Origin: Paenibacillus xerothermodurans
GTDB lineage: Bacteria; Bacillota; Bacilli; Paenibacillales; NBRC-103111
Direction of reading: 5' to 3'
NCBI RefSeq assembly: GCF_002220865.2
Contig: NZ_NHRJ02000001.1
Span: 124,001-188,000 of the forward strand
DNA: 64,000 bases
The notes beneath the pieces were generated by a model. That model worked only from the letters and a program-made list of their open reading frames with translations, did not search any database and was not told the DNA's origin. Within the stretch, counting starts at the first letter, position 1. Every line of letters starts with the position of its first letter. Position numbers and translations under genes: made by a program. This document shows positions 7,845-17,091 of the stretch, piece after piece.

Positions 7845-8810
7845 CTAAACCGGCTGCACGGACTCGCCTTTCATCAACGTGACATAGATTCGTTCATTCT
7901 CGATGGCTTCGCCTTCAATCAATTTAAGCAGCTGCTCGGAAGCGAGCGCCCCCCATTTTAACTTGGAATAATCGATGGTCGCAAGCCGCGGCTGCGTATA
8001 CTTCGTAAGCTCAATGTTATCGAATCCGATAATATGAAAATGCTCCCCGACTCGATACTCCGTGTCAGCCAGCGCATTGTAGATGCCGATGGCCATCTCG
8101 TCGTTGAAACAAAAGACGGCAGCCGGCCCCGTGTATTCCCGAATCATTTGGGCGGCGGCTCGTACTCCCGATTCCTTATCGAAATTCCCCTGAATCCCGG
8201 TGCAGCGGATCGGCTGATGACGCTCGACGGTCTGTTTTACCGCTTGAAGGCGCTGCTTCGAATCGTACGACCCTTCCGGACCGGTGACGATATATAAGTT
8301 CCGATGTCCGTTTTCAAGCAAATATTCAACCGCCAAGGCCGCCCCCGCTTTATTGTCCAGAAGCACCTGATTTACATTCGGGTGGCTGAGCTCCCGGTCC
8401 AAAACAACGATCTTATGTCCCAGATCCGCGTAACGGAGCAGCTCTTCGCTGGCAAACGACTGATCCAAAATAATGGCGCCGTCCACCATGCGTTCGGGCA
8501 GCAGACGGTGGGATTGTGCGCCGCTGCACACGATCAAATCGTAGCCCTTTTTATTCAGCACTTCCTTCATGCCCTGCAGCAATTCGCCATAAAACGCACC
8601 GCCAAAATCCGTCAAATAAGCGCCGATGATGTTGGTGACCCGTTTCTTGAGCGTTCTTGCGGCGGCATTGGGAACATAATTCAGTTCTTTGGCTATGGCC
8701 AGAATCTTGGCGCACGTTTCTTCCGTTACTTTGGGACTTCCGTTCAGCGCATACGATACCGTTGAAATCGAAACTCCCGCTTTTTTCGCGATATCCTTAA
8801 TACTAACCAC
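7845..8810 (-). CDS. LacI-family transcriptional repressor of the beta-1,2-glucan locus
   Basis: The 321-residue protein has the LacI DNA-binding domain (residues 2-50; IKDIAKKAGVSISTVSYAL) with hinge helix VPNAAARTLKK, then a periplasmic-binding-protein-like effector domain (GAIILDQ, VVLDREL, FNDEMAIGIYNAL, IIGFDNIE). GTG at 8808-8810 is the start, with GGAGGGG eight bases upstream. It sits between the GH144 and GH94 genes. The five CGAAACGTTTCG-type palindromes in this window are confined to promoters of this locus, so it is the obvious regulator: release of those operators by a sophoro-oligosaccharide or a breakdown product is inferred. None of the palindromes precedes lacI itself, so autoregulation is not evident. 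Confidence 0.92.
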   Translation of the reverse strand: MVSIKDIAKKAGVSISTVSYALNGSPKVTEETCAKILAIAKELNYVPNAAARTLKKRVTNIIGAYLTDFGGAFYGELLQGMKEVLNKKGYDLIVCSGAQSHRLLPERMVDGAIILDQSFASEELLRYADLGHKIVVLDRELSHPNVNQVLLDNKAGAALAVEYLLENGHRNLYIVTGPEGSYDSKQRLQAVKQTVERHQPIRCTGIQGNFDKESGVRAAAQMIREYTGPAAVFCFNDEMAIGIYNALADTEYRVGEHFHIIGFDNIELTKYTQPRLATIDYSKLKWGALASEQLLKLIEGEAIENERIYVTLMKGESVQPV

Positions 8811-8917
8811 AGCAGTCCCCTCCGAACAATTTCCTGCTCTTATCTTTTACTATACATTAAAAGAATACAAGGAAGAAAAACCAAAAAGGCGACCGCGCGA
8901 GATTCGCCTATGTTGGC

Positions 8918-11900
8918 TTACAAATAAATGTCGATTTCGTTGCAGCCATCGGTGAGTATACCGTTCAGCTCCTGCGCGTGGATGCGCATCCCTCCTGGAC
9001 GGTAACGGTTTGCCGTCTTCTGTCCCGCCCGCTCCTGGCCGTTGATGACAACCCGCTGAACAGAGCCGCCGTCAATATGGTAAGTAAAGCTCACACTACG
9101 TCCAAGGATACGATACCCGAATTGCAGCCCGTTCAAGTGTTGCGGCAGCACCGGGTCGATCACCAAATCGCCGCCGGCCATCCGAATGCCGAGCACATTA
9201 GAAATCAGTTGGTTCATGTAAATTCCCGGGCCGCTGGAATAAATTCGCCAGCCGCCCTTAACCGGTACCGTCCCCGACCGCAGCTCGTCAAAACGTTGCT
9301 GTGCCTCATAGCGGGTAGGAAACTTCCCGTCCGAGCTGCTGAAGTAAGTGTTGCTTTGCCGCAGCTCCGCGTTCGGCACGACGCCGCGGATGCCGACGGG
9401 GTTGATCATCTCCAGCCCCTTCCAGGCTTCGTCGGCTTTCCCCAGCTTGGCCATCGCTTCGACGAAACGGATGTGGGCGTGAACGTACTGCAGCCCGATT
9501 TCCCGGCCGAAATTCGCCGCCTGCTCCGCTCGTTTGAAGTGCGTGCTGACGCCGCCGGCGTAGCTCGCCGGCCGGTTCATAAGGCGCACGCCGTCCGGAC
9601 AGTACAATTCGTCCTTGATCAATTGATAATGCACAGCCGCCTGCTCTTCAGTGAGCAGCTCGCCGATCATGCTGCGCGTCATCGGAAGCAGGCGATATTG
9701 AATGCCCATTTTCGTATCGGTCGGATGCAGCATCAGCTCCGGTTTTCCCGGTTCCTGCATAAAGACGAAGCCGGGAATGACATCCGTCGCCAGTATGTAG
9801 CGGTTAAAGTCGGCCTTGATCCCCGCCGCCAGTTGGTTCAGCTCGGCTGCCAAGGCTTTGTCGGCCCCCGCAAGCACAGCGGACAGCTGGCTGAACACCT
9901 GGTACGTCAGTGCCACCGTCCAGCTGCTGATCATGTACCGTTTCAGCTGCGCATTGGCCGGCTGAAGCGTGTCATCCCAGTCTCCGTCTCCGTATGAGGA
10001 CAGGTGCGTATCGTGGAGGAAATGCCGCTTGATATAATCAATTTCTTTTTTGATATGCTCCGATAAAGGCGCTGTAGCTTCCGTGAATTCGAAGCTGCCG
10101 CGTACTGTGTACGGGAGTTTCTCCTGCAGGATGCCAAAATCCCCGGTTGCGGCAAGATAATCGCTGACCACTTTGAGCGGCCAAACGATGATATCTCCGT
10201 GGCTCTCCCCCTGCTGGATTTTGGCGTAGCGGTCGAACATGAACCACTGCGGCCAGTTGCCGTCGTCTTCATACTGATGGCTGTACACGATGCTCAGGAT
10301 ATCGCGCACTTCGCCGTACTTCTGCGTCGCCAGGAAATATTCCGCCGGTCCTTGGCAGACGTCACGCGTTCCCCAAGCCGCCCCGCCGTACTGCTCCAGA
10401 CCGTGAGGCACCGAGTAATGCACGAGCATGTTGTGGGTATACCACCAGGCGAGCGTATTCACTTTGTCGATCTCTTCCAAGGCACCGTCGTTTCGGGACA
10501 GGCAGAATCCGTTCATGACGTCCGCATAAAACGCCCGGTAACGCGCGATTTCATCCGCAGCGGCCACCTGCGTAAAAGGCAGGTCCTCGTCCTGCAGCAG
10601 TCCTTGTATGGTCACGCTCCATTCCGCGGCAGGCTCCAGTTCCAATACCACGAGGGAAGCGGAGCCCGGCTCGGCGTTTGCTGCCATTCTTGTTTCATTT
10701 CCCACCTGGAAGCCCGCACCGTTCACCCGCATGCGGTAGCACAGCTTGGGCCAAACGGAGGCGCTCTCCGCATTGCTGCCGGCGTAGAACGTAAGAATCT
10801 CGCCCTCTTGTCGAACCTGAAACGGAGCATCGTATTCATTCATGTTCATGCTCACCTGGTTCGTAATCAGGAAACGGTGTGCTTTTCCGCTTTGCGAGCG
10901 GACATGGAGATGGACTTCAGGTGTATCTACCGTAGTGTAATTCGTGATCACCAGCACATCGTCTGCCGTTTTGTAAGTCCAGCGGGTGTAGTTGAACCCG
11001 ATTTCGAACATCGACGGCATGGTCAACAGCCGGTAGCCGCCGTCCATCTCCACGTAGATGCGCTGACCCGAAGTCTTCATGATATTCAACGCATTACGCG
11101 CATTCGTCAGCATTTTGTTGATATTCGTGTTGCCCACGACTACCTGCGAATTAAATATCCCGTACATATAAGAAGTAGTCGTCATCACATTTTCGCGTAA
11201 ACGCGCATTGTCGCCGCTCATAAGAATATGGCCGTGCGGGCGCTCTACAAGAAGCTCCTTTTGCTTCAATACAACATGCTCACGGGTATCGGTAAAAAAG
11301 GAAAGAAGCATACCGCCTTCCCACTCTTCATGACGGCGGTTCGGGAACAAACGCTCAATCTCTTCCGGCGTCATCGGTCCCCCCGCCAAAGGCGCGGCGA
11401 TATCGGAGGCGAGACGAACAGGCTCCAGCGAACGGCCGGGTTCCGCAGCTTGGGTTCCCATGGTTTTCCATGCTTGCAGGATCTCGGTTTCGAACTCCAG
11501 AGAATCGACGGCAGACGGATGATCGGGCATGAAGAGGCCGTAAAACACAAATCGCGCCGAACCGTTTAACTTGACGCGCTCCGACTGAAGCGCCGTGTAT
11601 GCGAACTCGTACTGGTACACCTCACCGGCCAGAGCTTCCCGGCTGAGCGCCTCCGGTTCGTTCGTCTCCTTATAGGACAAGCCGAAAAATTGGAACCCGT
11701 CCGTCGAATAACTGGACATCGGCGTTAAACCGCCCTGCTGCAGGTAAGGGAAGCCCCCTTGCTGGGGCATATTTTGCCGGGAGCAGACCACGCAGCCATG
11801 CTCGTTCCGGAACACGGCATGGTCAATATATTGGGATACATACGCTTCGTTGGTGCGTACGGCGCCTTTGTCGGCGAGGCCGAGATCCTGCCCGTACACA

Positions 11901-12292
11901 AGATCGACTTCCGCATCGTTGCCGTCGACCCGCACATCCCAAAACCAGATGTCGTGACGGGTGACGCGCAGCGTCACTTCATAGCGCAGCTGCTCGACGG
12001 CTCCTTCCCATGTCACCTGCGAGTCGGTATAGCGTACACGGCTGCGCGAGCGCACACCGAGCAGCGGCACGGCTTTAATACCGGACGGCTCGTGCAGGCG
12101 CAGGTACAGGTTGTTTAACGAGCCATCCAGCGGGTTAGCCACCCACTGGTTGATCATTGTTTTGTTGTAAGTTATTTCGCGGATATCTCCGCTGTTGACA
12201 AAGGAAAACCGGAGATTCCCCGCTTTGATTTGAAACTCGGTTTCTGCTCGTACCACCCTATGTCCCTCGCTTTCTTCGTTGTGATCGATCAC
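8918..12292 (-). CDS. GH94 1,2-beta-oligoglucan phosphorylase
   Basis: The 1124-residue cytoplasmic enzyme belongs to the long GH94 type. It has an N-terminal beta-sandwich (SFVNSGDIREITYNK), then an (alpha/alpha)6 catalytic barrel with YGGAAWGTRDVCQGPAEY and the acid motif GDGDWDDT, where Asp771-Asp774 correspond to the family GDWND region. The C-terminal part has the family phosphate-site-like segment GGWRIYSSGPGIYMN. Size and motifs fit 1,2-beta-oligoglucan phosphorylase, which releases glucose 1-phosphate from sophoro-oligosaccharides. The start is GTG 12290-12292, overlapping the GH3 stop as GTGA, which implies translational coupling; GGAG lies just upstream. Other GH94 specificities such as cellodextrin phosphorylase are less likely given the neighbours. 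Confidence 0.85.
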   Translation of the reverse strand: MIDHNEESEGHRVVRAETEFQIKAGNLRFSFVNSGDIREITYNKTMINQWVANPLDGSLNNLYLRLHEPSGIKAVPLLGVRSRSRVRYTDSQVTWEGAVEQLRYEVTLRVTRHDIWFWDVRVDGNDAEVDLVYGQDLGLADKGAVRTNEAYVSQYIDHAVFRNEHGCVVCSRQNMPQQGGFPYLQQGGLTPMSSYSTDGFQFFGLSYKETNEPEALSREALAGEVYQYEFAYTALQSERVKLNGSARFVFYGLFMPDHPSAVDSLEFETEILQAWKTMGTQAAEPGRSLEPVRLASDIAAPLAGGPMTPEEIERLFPNRRHEEWEGGMLLSFFTDTREHVVLKQKELLVERPHGHILMSGDNARLRENVMTTTSYMYGIFNSQVVVGNTNINKMLTNARNALNIMKTSGQRIYVEMDGGYRLLTMPSMFEIGFNYTRWTYKTADDVLVITNYTTVDTPEVHLHVRSQSGKAHRFLITNQVSMNMNEYDAPFQVRQEGEILTFYAGSNAESASVWPKLCYRMRVNGAGFQVGNETRMAANAEPGSASLVVLELEPAAEWSVTIQGLLQDEDLPFTQVAAADEIARYRAFYADVMNGFCLSRNDGALEEIDKVNTLAWWYTHNMLVHYSVPHGLEQYGGAAWGTRDVCQGPAEYFLATQKYGEVRDILSIVYSHQYEDDGNWPQWFMFDRYAKIQQGESHGDIIVWPLKVVSDYLAATGDFGILQEKLPYTVRGSFEFTEATAPLSEHIKKEIDYIKRHFLHDTHLSSYGDGDWDDTLQPANAQLKRYMISSWTVALTYQVFSQLSAVLAGADKALAAELNQLAAGIKADFNRYILATDVIPGFVFMQEPGKPELMLHPTDTKMGIQYRLLPMTRSMIGELLTEEQAAVHYQLIKDELYCPDGVRLMNRPASYAGGVSTHFKRAEQAANFGREIGLQYVHAHIRFVEAMAKLGKADEAWKGLEMINPVGIRGVVPNAELRQSNTYFSSSDGKFPTRYEAQQRFDELRSGTVPVKGGWRIYSSGPGIYMNQLISNVLGIRMAGGDLVIDPVLPQHLNGLQFGYRILGRSVSFTYHIDGGSVQRVVINGQERAGQKTANRYRPGGMRIHAQELNGILTDGCNEIDIYL

Positions 12293-14454
12293 TTCTCCAG
12301 CCTGAAACGGAGTTCCGTTACATCTCTGCTATTTGGGCCGATGAACACTGCGAACTCTCCGGCATCGCTCGCAAACTGCAGGTCCGAGTGGTGGTAGCGC
12401 AGCTGGCTCTCTTCCAACGTGAACGTTACTTCCCTGCTTTCGCCGGGTTTCAGCGCGATCTTCCGGAAGTCCTTCAGCTCTTTCAGCGGCCGAACGACCT
12501 CACCCGCCAGATCACGGACGTACAGCTGAACGACTTCTTCGCCGGCGGCGCTGCCGGTATTGCTCACGTTTACCGTCACCGTCAGCTTTTCGTCAGGCGG
12601 CATGACCGGCGCAGAAATTTTGGCACCGCTGTAGCGGAAGGCCGTGTAGCTTAACCCGTAGCCGAACGGATACAGCGGCTCGTTCGGGATGTCCAAATAC
12701 TGCGACACGTAGCGGATTTGGGCGTCAGGCGCACCTTGCGGACGGCCTGTGTTGAAATTGTTGTAATAAACCGGCACCTGGCCGACGGAATAAGGAAACG
12801 ACATCGTGAGCCGGCCCGACGGAGTCTCCGCACCGTACAGCAGATCGGCTACGGCGGCACCGCCTTCTGATCCTGGATACCAGGCTTCCAAAATCGCATC
12901 AGCTGATTCCACGACGCTGCGCAGATCCAGCGGCCGGCCGTTGAATAGAACGACAACGATCGGCTTGCCCATCTTTTTCAGCTCGGCGAGCAGCTTCAGC
13001 TGGATTTCCGGCAGACGGATGTCCGCACGGCTTCCGGCTTCCCCGCTCATTTCGGAATGCTCGCCAAGCGCCAGCACAATTACGTCAGCCTGGCGTGCGG
13101 TATTCAGCGCTTCCTGCCAGTGCTCCTCCGCAGCGGTTTCGATATCGCATCCCTGCGCGACAACAATATTGGAAGCTGCCGTGTGCGCCAGCATGCCGTC
13201 GTACAGCTGCACGGCATCCTCTGTCGAGCCGGTCCACGACCAGGGGCCAAGGATGTCGCCGTTCTGCGCGAACGGTCCGATCAGCGCGATATTTTGTTCC
13301 GGGCGCAGCGGCAAGACCGAGTCATTTTTCAAGAGCACACAGGACTTCACCGCCAGCTGGCGCGCCGCCTTGCGGTGTTCTTCACTGAATACGACCTGTT
13401 TCTCGCGTTCTACATCGGCGCCGCGGTAAGGGTTCTCGAACAGCCCCAGTTTCCGCTTGAGCTGCAGGATGCGCATGACAGCTTCATCGATTAAGCCTTC
13501 ATCGACGGAACCGGATTCCACCAGCTTGCGCAAATGATCCGGGTAGCAAGCCGTCATCATTTCGATGTCGACTCCGGCTTCGATCGCCTTCAGAGCGGCT
13601 TCCGCCTCGTCGGCAGCCACGCCGTGCGGTATCATTTCTTTGACTGCGCCCCAGTCCGAGATAACGACACCGTCAAAGTTCCATTCGCCTCGGAGCAGAT
13701 CACGCAGCAGACGCTTGTTGCCCGCGGCAGGAATGCCGTCGACCGTGTTGAATGCGGTCATCACCATTTCGCAGCCTGCATCAAGCGCCGCTTTATAGGC
13801 AGGCAGATAATACTCGCGCAGCTGCCTTTCCGACATATCCACGGTATTGTAGTCGCGTCCGCCTTCCGCAGCGCCGTATGCCGCAAAATGCTTCACACAC
13901 GCGGCGAGCCGCCCGGTGTCGCCTGTCAGATCCGTCCCCTGGAATCCGCGAACGAAAGCTCGTGCAAATTCACTATTGAGATAAGGATCCTCGCCGGTGG
14001 TCTCCATGACGCGTCCCCATCTCGGATCCCTCACCAAATCGACCATCGGCGCAAACGTCACGTGAACACCCGCAGCGGAAGCTTCTCTTGCCGCGATTTC
14101 CGCGCTTTGCTCGGCCAGTTCCAGATCCCAGGAACAGCCGATTGCGAGCGGAACGGGAAATATGGTTTTATAGCCATGAACGATATCCGCCATAACGAGC
14201 AGCGGGATACTCAATCGATTCTTGCTTAAATGAGCCTTTTGCACGGCCATGGCTTCCTTGGCGCCTGCCAATCCGAGCACGGAGCCCGTATTTTTCACCG
14301 TCTCTTCCGTGATGCCCATGGCCGCCATCGGACCGGTAATTTGACCCTCGTTCTCCGTTCCTTCAAAAAAAGGCACGGCGAGCTGCAGGAGTTGGCCGAT
14401 TTTTTCATCCAGCGTTAATTGTTCGAGCAGCGCTTGCAGTTGCTGATCTGTCAT
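12289..14454 (-). CDS. GH3 beta-glucosidase
   Basis: This 721-residue protein has the three GH3 parts: the (alpha/beta)8 domain with KHFAAYGAAEGG and nucleophile Asp267 in VVISDWGAV; the alpha/beta sandwich domain (LLKNDSVLPLRP, LGEHSEMSGEAG with the likely acid/base Glu); and a C-terminal fibronectin-III-like domain (VSNTGSAAGEEVVQLYVRD). No signal peptide is seen, so it acts in the cytoplasm, probably on sophorose and short sophoro-oligosaccharides after import. The start is ATG 14452-14454 behind GGAGGG; an upstream in-frame ATG at 14530-14532 overlaps the -35 box and operator region and is unlikely. It heads the GH3-GH94 pair. Confidence 0.93.
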   Translation of the reverse strand: MTDQQLQALLEQLTLDEKIGQLLQLAVPFFEGTENEGQITGPMAAMGITEETVKNTGSVLGLAGAKEAMAVQKAHLSKNRLSIPLLVMADIVHGYKTIFPVPLAIGCSWDLELAEQSAEIAAREASAAGVHVTFAPMVDLVRDPRWGRVMETTGEDPYLNSEFARAFVRGFQGTDLTGDTGRLAACVKHFAAYGAAEGGRDYNTVDMSERQLREYYLPAYKAALDAGCEMVMTAFNTVDGIPAAGNKRLLRDLLRGEWNFDGVVISDWGAVKEMIPHGVAADEAEAALKAIEAGVDIEMMTACYPDHLRKLVESGSVDEGLIDEAVMRILQLKRKLGLFENPYRGADVEREKQVVFSEEHRKAARQLAVKSCVLLKNDSVLPLRPEQNIALIGPFAQNGDILGPWSWTGSTEDAVQLYDGMLAHTAASNIVVAQGCDIETAAEEHWQEALNTARQADVIVLALGEHSEMSGEAGSRADIRLPEIQLKLLAELKKMGKPIVVVLFNGRPLDLRSVVESADAILEAWYPGSEGGAAVADLLYGAETPSGRLTMSFPYSVGQVPVYYNNFNTGRPQGAPDAQIRYVSQYLDIPNEPLYPFGYGLSYTAFRYSGAKISAPVMPPDEKLTVTVNVSNTGSAAGEEVVQLYVRDLAGEVVRPLKELKDFRKIALKPGESREVTFTLEESQLRYHHSDLQFASDAGEFAVFIGPNSRDVTELRFRLEK

Positions 14455-14482
14455 TTGAATGCCCTCCAGCTTCTGTCGCAAG

Positions 14483-14500
14483 TTTCGAAACGTTTCGAAA
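14483..14500. promoter_or_regulatory. LacI-type operator of the GH3-GH94 operon
   Basis: Perfect 18-bp palindrome TTTCGAAACGTTTCGAAA directly downstream of the -10 box, covering the expected transcription start. Confidence 0.85.
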
Positions 14501-14503
14501 CAA

Positions 14504-14532
14504 ATTATAAATGGATTAAAATGCGACGTCAA
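14504..14532 (-). promoter_or_regulatory. Promoter of the GH3-GH94 operon
   Basis: Minus-strand -35 TTGACG (14527-14532), 17-bp spacer, perfect -10 TATAAT (14504-14509). The operator adjoins it. Confidence 0.82.
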
Positions 14533-14624
14533 TGTAAGGATTTTACCAATAGTTGTATTTTAAAACGTTCCCATCATCCTTATTTATCCAGTTGAACACG
14601 ATTTCATAATGTTTTATAATGGCA

Positions 14625-14638
14625 TCGAAACGTTTTTA
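14625..14638. promoter_or_regulatory. Half-conserved LacI-type operator upstream of the importer operon
   Basis: TCGAAACGTTTTTA keeps the left arm and centre of the operator but loses the right arm. It lies 42 bp upstream of the better site at 14667-14680, so cooperative looping is possible. Confidence 0.5.
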
Positions 14639-14666
14639 TTCCAGACATATCATCTTAATATGAGAA

Positions 14667-14680
14667 TCGAAACGTTTCTA
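14667..14680. promoter_or_regulatory. LacI-type operator of the importer operon
   Basis: TCGAAACGTTTCTA has one mismatch from the palindrome. A plausible -10 TATACT lies at 14700-14705, which would place the operator over the -35 region. Confidence 0.7.
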
Positions 14681-14847
14681 AGAATTCTTATTTTGATTGT
14701 ATACTTTTAACTGTTAACGGGGGAACGTCGCTTCCCGGGAGGTGCAGCGGGAAAACATTACATGCACTGTTTTATATCCGATTTAGTGAAACTGAAGTAA
14801 CTGCAAGCATCGAAGTAGAACTCATTTGAGCCGGGAGGAAATGACTT

Positions 14848-16092
14848 ATGCGTAAAATGGTTACGGCAGTATTGGCCAGCTCGGTGCTGGCAACGGGTGT
14901 TCTGGCAGGATGTTCATCGAGAACCGACAGCTCCGAGGGCGCAGCGGGCGGTACCGTCACGCTGAACGTCTGGGCGATGGGGGAAGAGGCAAAATCGCTT
15001 CCACAGCTCGCGGACAAATTCACACAGGAAAATCCCAACATTAAAATCAATGTGCAGGCGCTGCCGTGGGACACCGCTCATGATAAGCTGATCACCGCAG
15101 TCGCCTCCAAAAAAGGACCTGACGTGCTTCAACTGGGCACGACTTGGATTCCGGAATTCGCATCCGCCAATGCGCTGATGGACTTGAAAGCGGAGCTTGG
15201 CAGCTACCCTGAGTTTGCCGAGTCCAACTTCTACCCGGGCGCCGTAGCGACGACGAGGCAGGGCGATGCGGTCGTCGGTGTGCCGTGGTACATCGATACC
15301 CGCGTCCTCTACTACCGGAAGGATCTGCTGCAATCGGTCGGCTATAACGAAGCGCCAAAAACGTGGGAAGAGCTGTCCGATGCGGCGAAAAAGCTCGCCG
15401 CCCGCGGAAACGGCAGCTATGGCTTGAGCATCGATACGAAAGAGCAGTCCCTGGCCTTTATGTTCGCCCGGCAAAACGGCTCAAAGCTGATCGACAACAA
15501 CAAGCCGCTGTTTAACCAGCCGGAATTCGTGCAGGCCGTCGAATACCTGAACAGCTTCTTCCAGGACGGTTCCGCACCGAAAGACCTCGGCATGGATATC
15601 GTACCCGCGTTCCAAAAAGGAATCGCACCGATGTTCATCAGCGGTCCTTGGATGATTAAGTTGATCAACGACCAGGCACCGGACATCAAAGATAAATGGG
15701 CGACCGCCGTACTGCCCAAAAAAGAAAACAACACTTCTTCCCTGGGCGGCTCCAATCTCTCGGTCTTCCAGCATACCGAACATAAAGAAGAGGCTCTGAA
15801 ATTCATCGCCTATATGAGCAAACCGGCAACCCAGCTGGAGTGGCTAAAGCTGAGCAATACGCTGCCGTCGACCAAGAAAGCATGGGAAGATCCGTCGCTC
15901 ACGAACGATCCGAACTACAAGGTCATCGGCGAGCAGCTGAACGCTTCGGAACCGATGCCGCTGATCAAACCGTTTGAAGAAATCGCGCAAAGCTACTTGA
16001 AGAGCTTCGAAAACATCTACCGCGCCAACGCAAACGTGCAGACGGAAATGGACGCTTTCAACAAAAAGGCCGAACAAATCCTGAGTAAGTAA
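14848..16092 (+). CDS. ABC transporter sugar-binding lipoprotein (probable sophoro-oligosaccharide binder)
   Basis: The 414-residue protein has a lipoprotein signal with lipobox LAGC (Cys21 lipidated) and a family 1 extracellular solute-binding fold: TLNVWAMGEEAKSLPQLADKF, PDVLQLGTTWIPEFA, VPWYIDTRVLYYRKDLL, MFISGPWM. It is the first gene of a three-gene importer operon with the two permeases and would capture oligosaccharides outside the membrane. Its placement with GH144, GH94 and GH3 genes mirrors known beta-1,2-glucan loci in Listeria, where the equivalent protein binds sophoro-oligosaccharides; the ligand here is inferred. GGGAGG precedes ATG 14848 by nine bases; an ATG at 14841 is out of frame. 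Confidence 0.92.
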   Translation: MRKMVTAVLASSVLATGVLAGCSSRTDSSEGAAGGTVTLNVWAMGEEAKSLPQLADKFTQENPNIKINVQALPWDTAHDKLITAVASKKGPDVLQLGTTWIPEFASANALMDLKAELGSYPEFAESNFYPGAVATTRQGDAVVGVPWYIDTRVLYYRKDLLQSVGYNEAPKTWEELSDAAKKLAARGNGSYGLSIDTKEQSLAFMFARQNGSKLIDNNKPLFNQPEFVQAVEYLNSFFQDGSAPKDLGMDIVPAFQKGIAPMFISGPWMIKLINDQAPDIKDKWATAVLPKKENNTSSLGGSNLSVFQHTEHKEEALKFIAYMSKPATQLEWLKLSNTLPSTKKAWEDPSLTNDPNYKVIGEQLNASEPMPLIKPFEEIAQSYLKSFENIYRANANVQTEMDAFNKKAEQILSK

Positions 16093-16182
16093 CATAGCTG
16101 CCATCCCACAGCTAACCGGCGTAAGCTGGGTAGCTGTTCATCTACTTAACGCGTTTGACCCTCGTAAAGGAGAGGACTTGTC

Positions 16183-17070
16183 ATGAAGGGATTCACGGCG
16201 AAAAAAGCGCCTTACCTGTTTATCGCTCCGGCCTTAATCCTGTTAACGTTATTTTCTATCCTGCCGATCCTGATCGCGCTGGTCATTAGTTTTACCGATA
16301 TGGACCTTGCCGGGCTGGCCGATTATGCCAACATTAAATTCATCGGAGTGCAAAATTATCAGGATGTGCTGTCCGATCCGATTTTCCGCAAGTCCATCTT
16401 CAACACACTGTTTTACGTTGTGATCGGGGTGCCTTTGGTCATCTTGTGCTCGCTCAGTGTCGCGCTCTTGATCAATTTCGGTACTTCAAAGATCTTTAAA
16501 GTCTTTCGTGTCGTCTATTACCTGCCATCGGTCACCAACGTCGTCGCCGTTGCCGTCGTTTGGTTTTACCTCTACAATCCGGCTTTCGGCTTATTAAACT
16601 ACTTGTTGAACTTGATTCATCTGGGGCCGGTGCCTTGGTTGACCGATCCGATCGTTGCGAAAATATCGCTGATTTTTCTGGCGTTATGGCGAGCCATCGG
16701 GCTCAATATGATTATTTTTATCGCGGCTCTGCAGAGCATTCCGAAATCTTATTATGAGGCTGCACAGCTGGACGGCGCCAGCCGGCTGCAGCAAATGTGG
16801 AACATCACGATTCCGATGCTCCGTTTTGCGATCTTCTTCGTATCCATCACCACCATGATCGGTTGGCTGCAGTTTTTCGAGGAGCCGTTTATTATGACAA
16901 GCGGCGGCCCGCTGGACAGTACAACATCCGTCGCCTTGTTCATCTACCGCAACGGCTTCCAGCTAAGCCATTTCGGTTACGCGGCGGCAGGATCGTTCAT
17001 CCTGTTTTTTGCCATTATCCTCGTGACCTTGATCCAGTTCAGGTTCCAATCGAAAGATACCGATCTTTAA
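16183..17070 (+). CDS. ABC sugar transporter permease, MalF type
   Basis: The 295-residue membrane protein has six predicted transmembrane helices, beginning with APALILLTLFSILPILIALVI. The cytoplasmic EAA loop YYEAAQLDGASRLQQMW (about 188-205) contacts the ATPase. It is the first permease of the importer, 90 bp after the binding-protein gene and 21 bp before the second permease. A good AAAGGAGAGGA ribosome site precedes ATG 16183. No ATPase gene is present in the window part of this operon, so a shared MsmX-like ATPase is expected. Confidence 0.93.
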   Translation: MKGFTAKKAPYLFIAPALILLTLFSILPILIALVISFTDMDLAGLADYANIKFIGVQNYQDVLSDPIFRKSIFNTLFYVVIGVPLVILCSLSVALLINFGTSKIFKVFRVVYYLPSVTNVVAVAVVWFYLYNPAFGLLNYLLNLIHLGPVPWLTDPIVAKISLIFLALWRAIGLNMIIFIAALQSIPKSYYEAAQLDGASRLQQMWNITIPMLRFAIFFVSITTMIGWLQFFEEPFIMTSGGPLDSTTSVALFIYRNGFQLSHFGYAAAGSFILFFAIILVTLIQFRFQSKDTDL

Positions 17071-17091
17071 TATGGGAAAGGAAGCCAAACG

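Noticed and set aside
8978-11200. Long plus-strand reading frames opposite the GH94 gene (up to 339 codons).
   Set aside because: They lie fully antisense to a well-recognised gene, have no ribosome sites, and their products are rich in His, Arg and Pro, as expected for the shadow of a GC-rich gene.
14454-14532. Longer start for the GH3 gene at 14532.
   Set aside because: The extension would run through the -35 box, the -10 box and the operator; ATG 14454 has GGAGGG.
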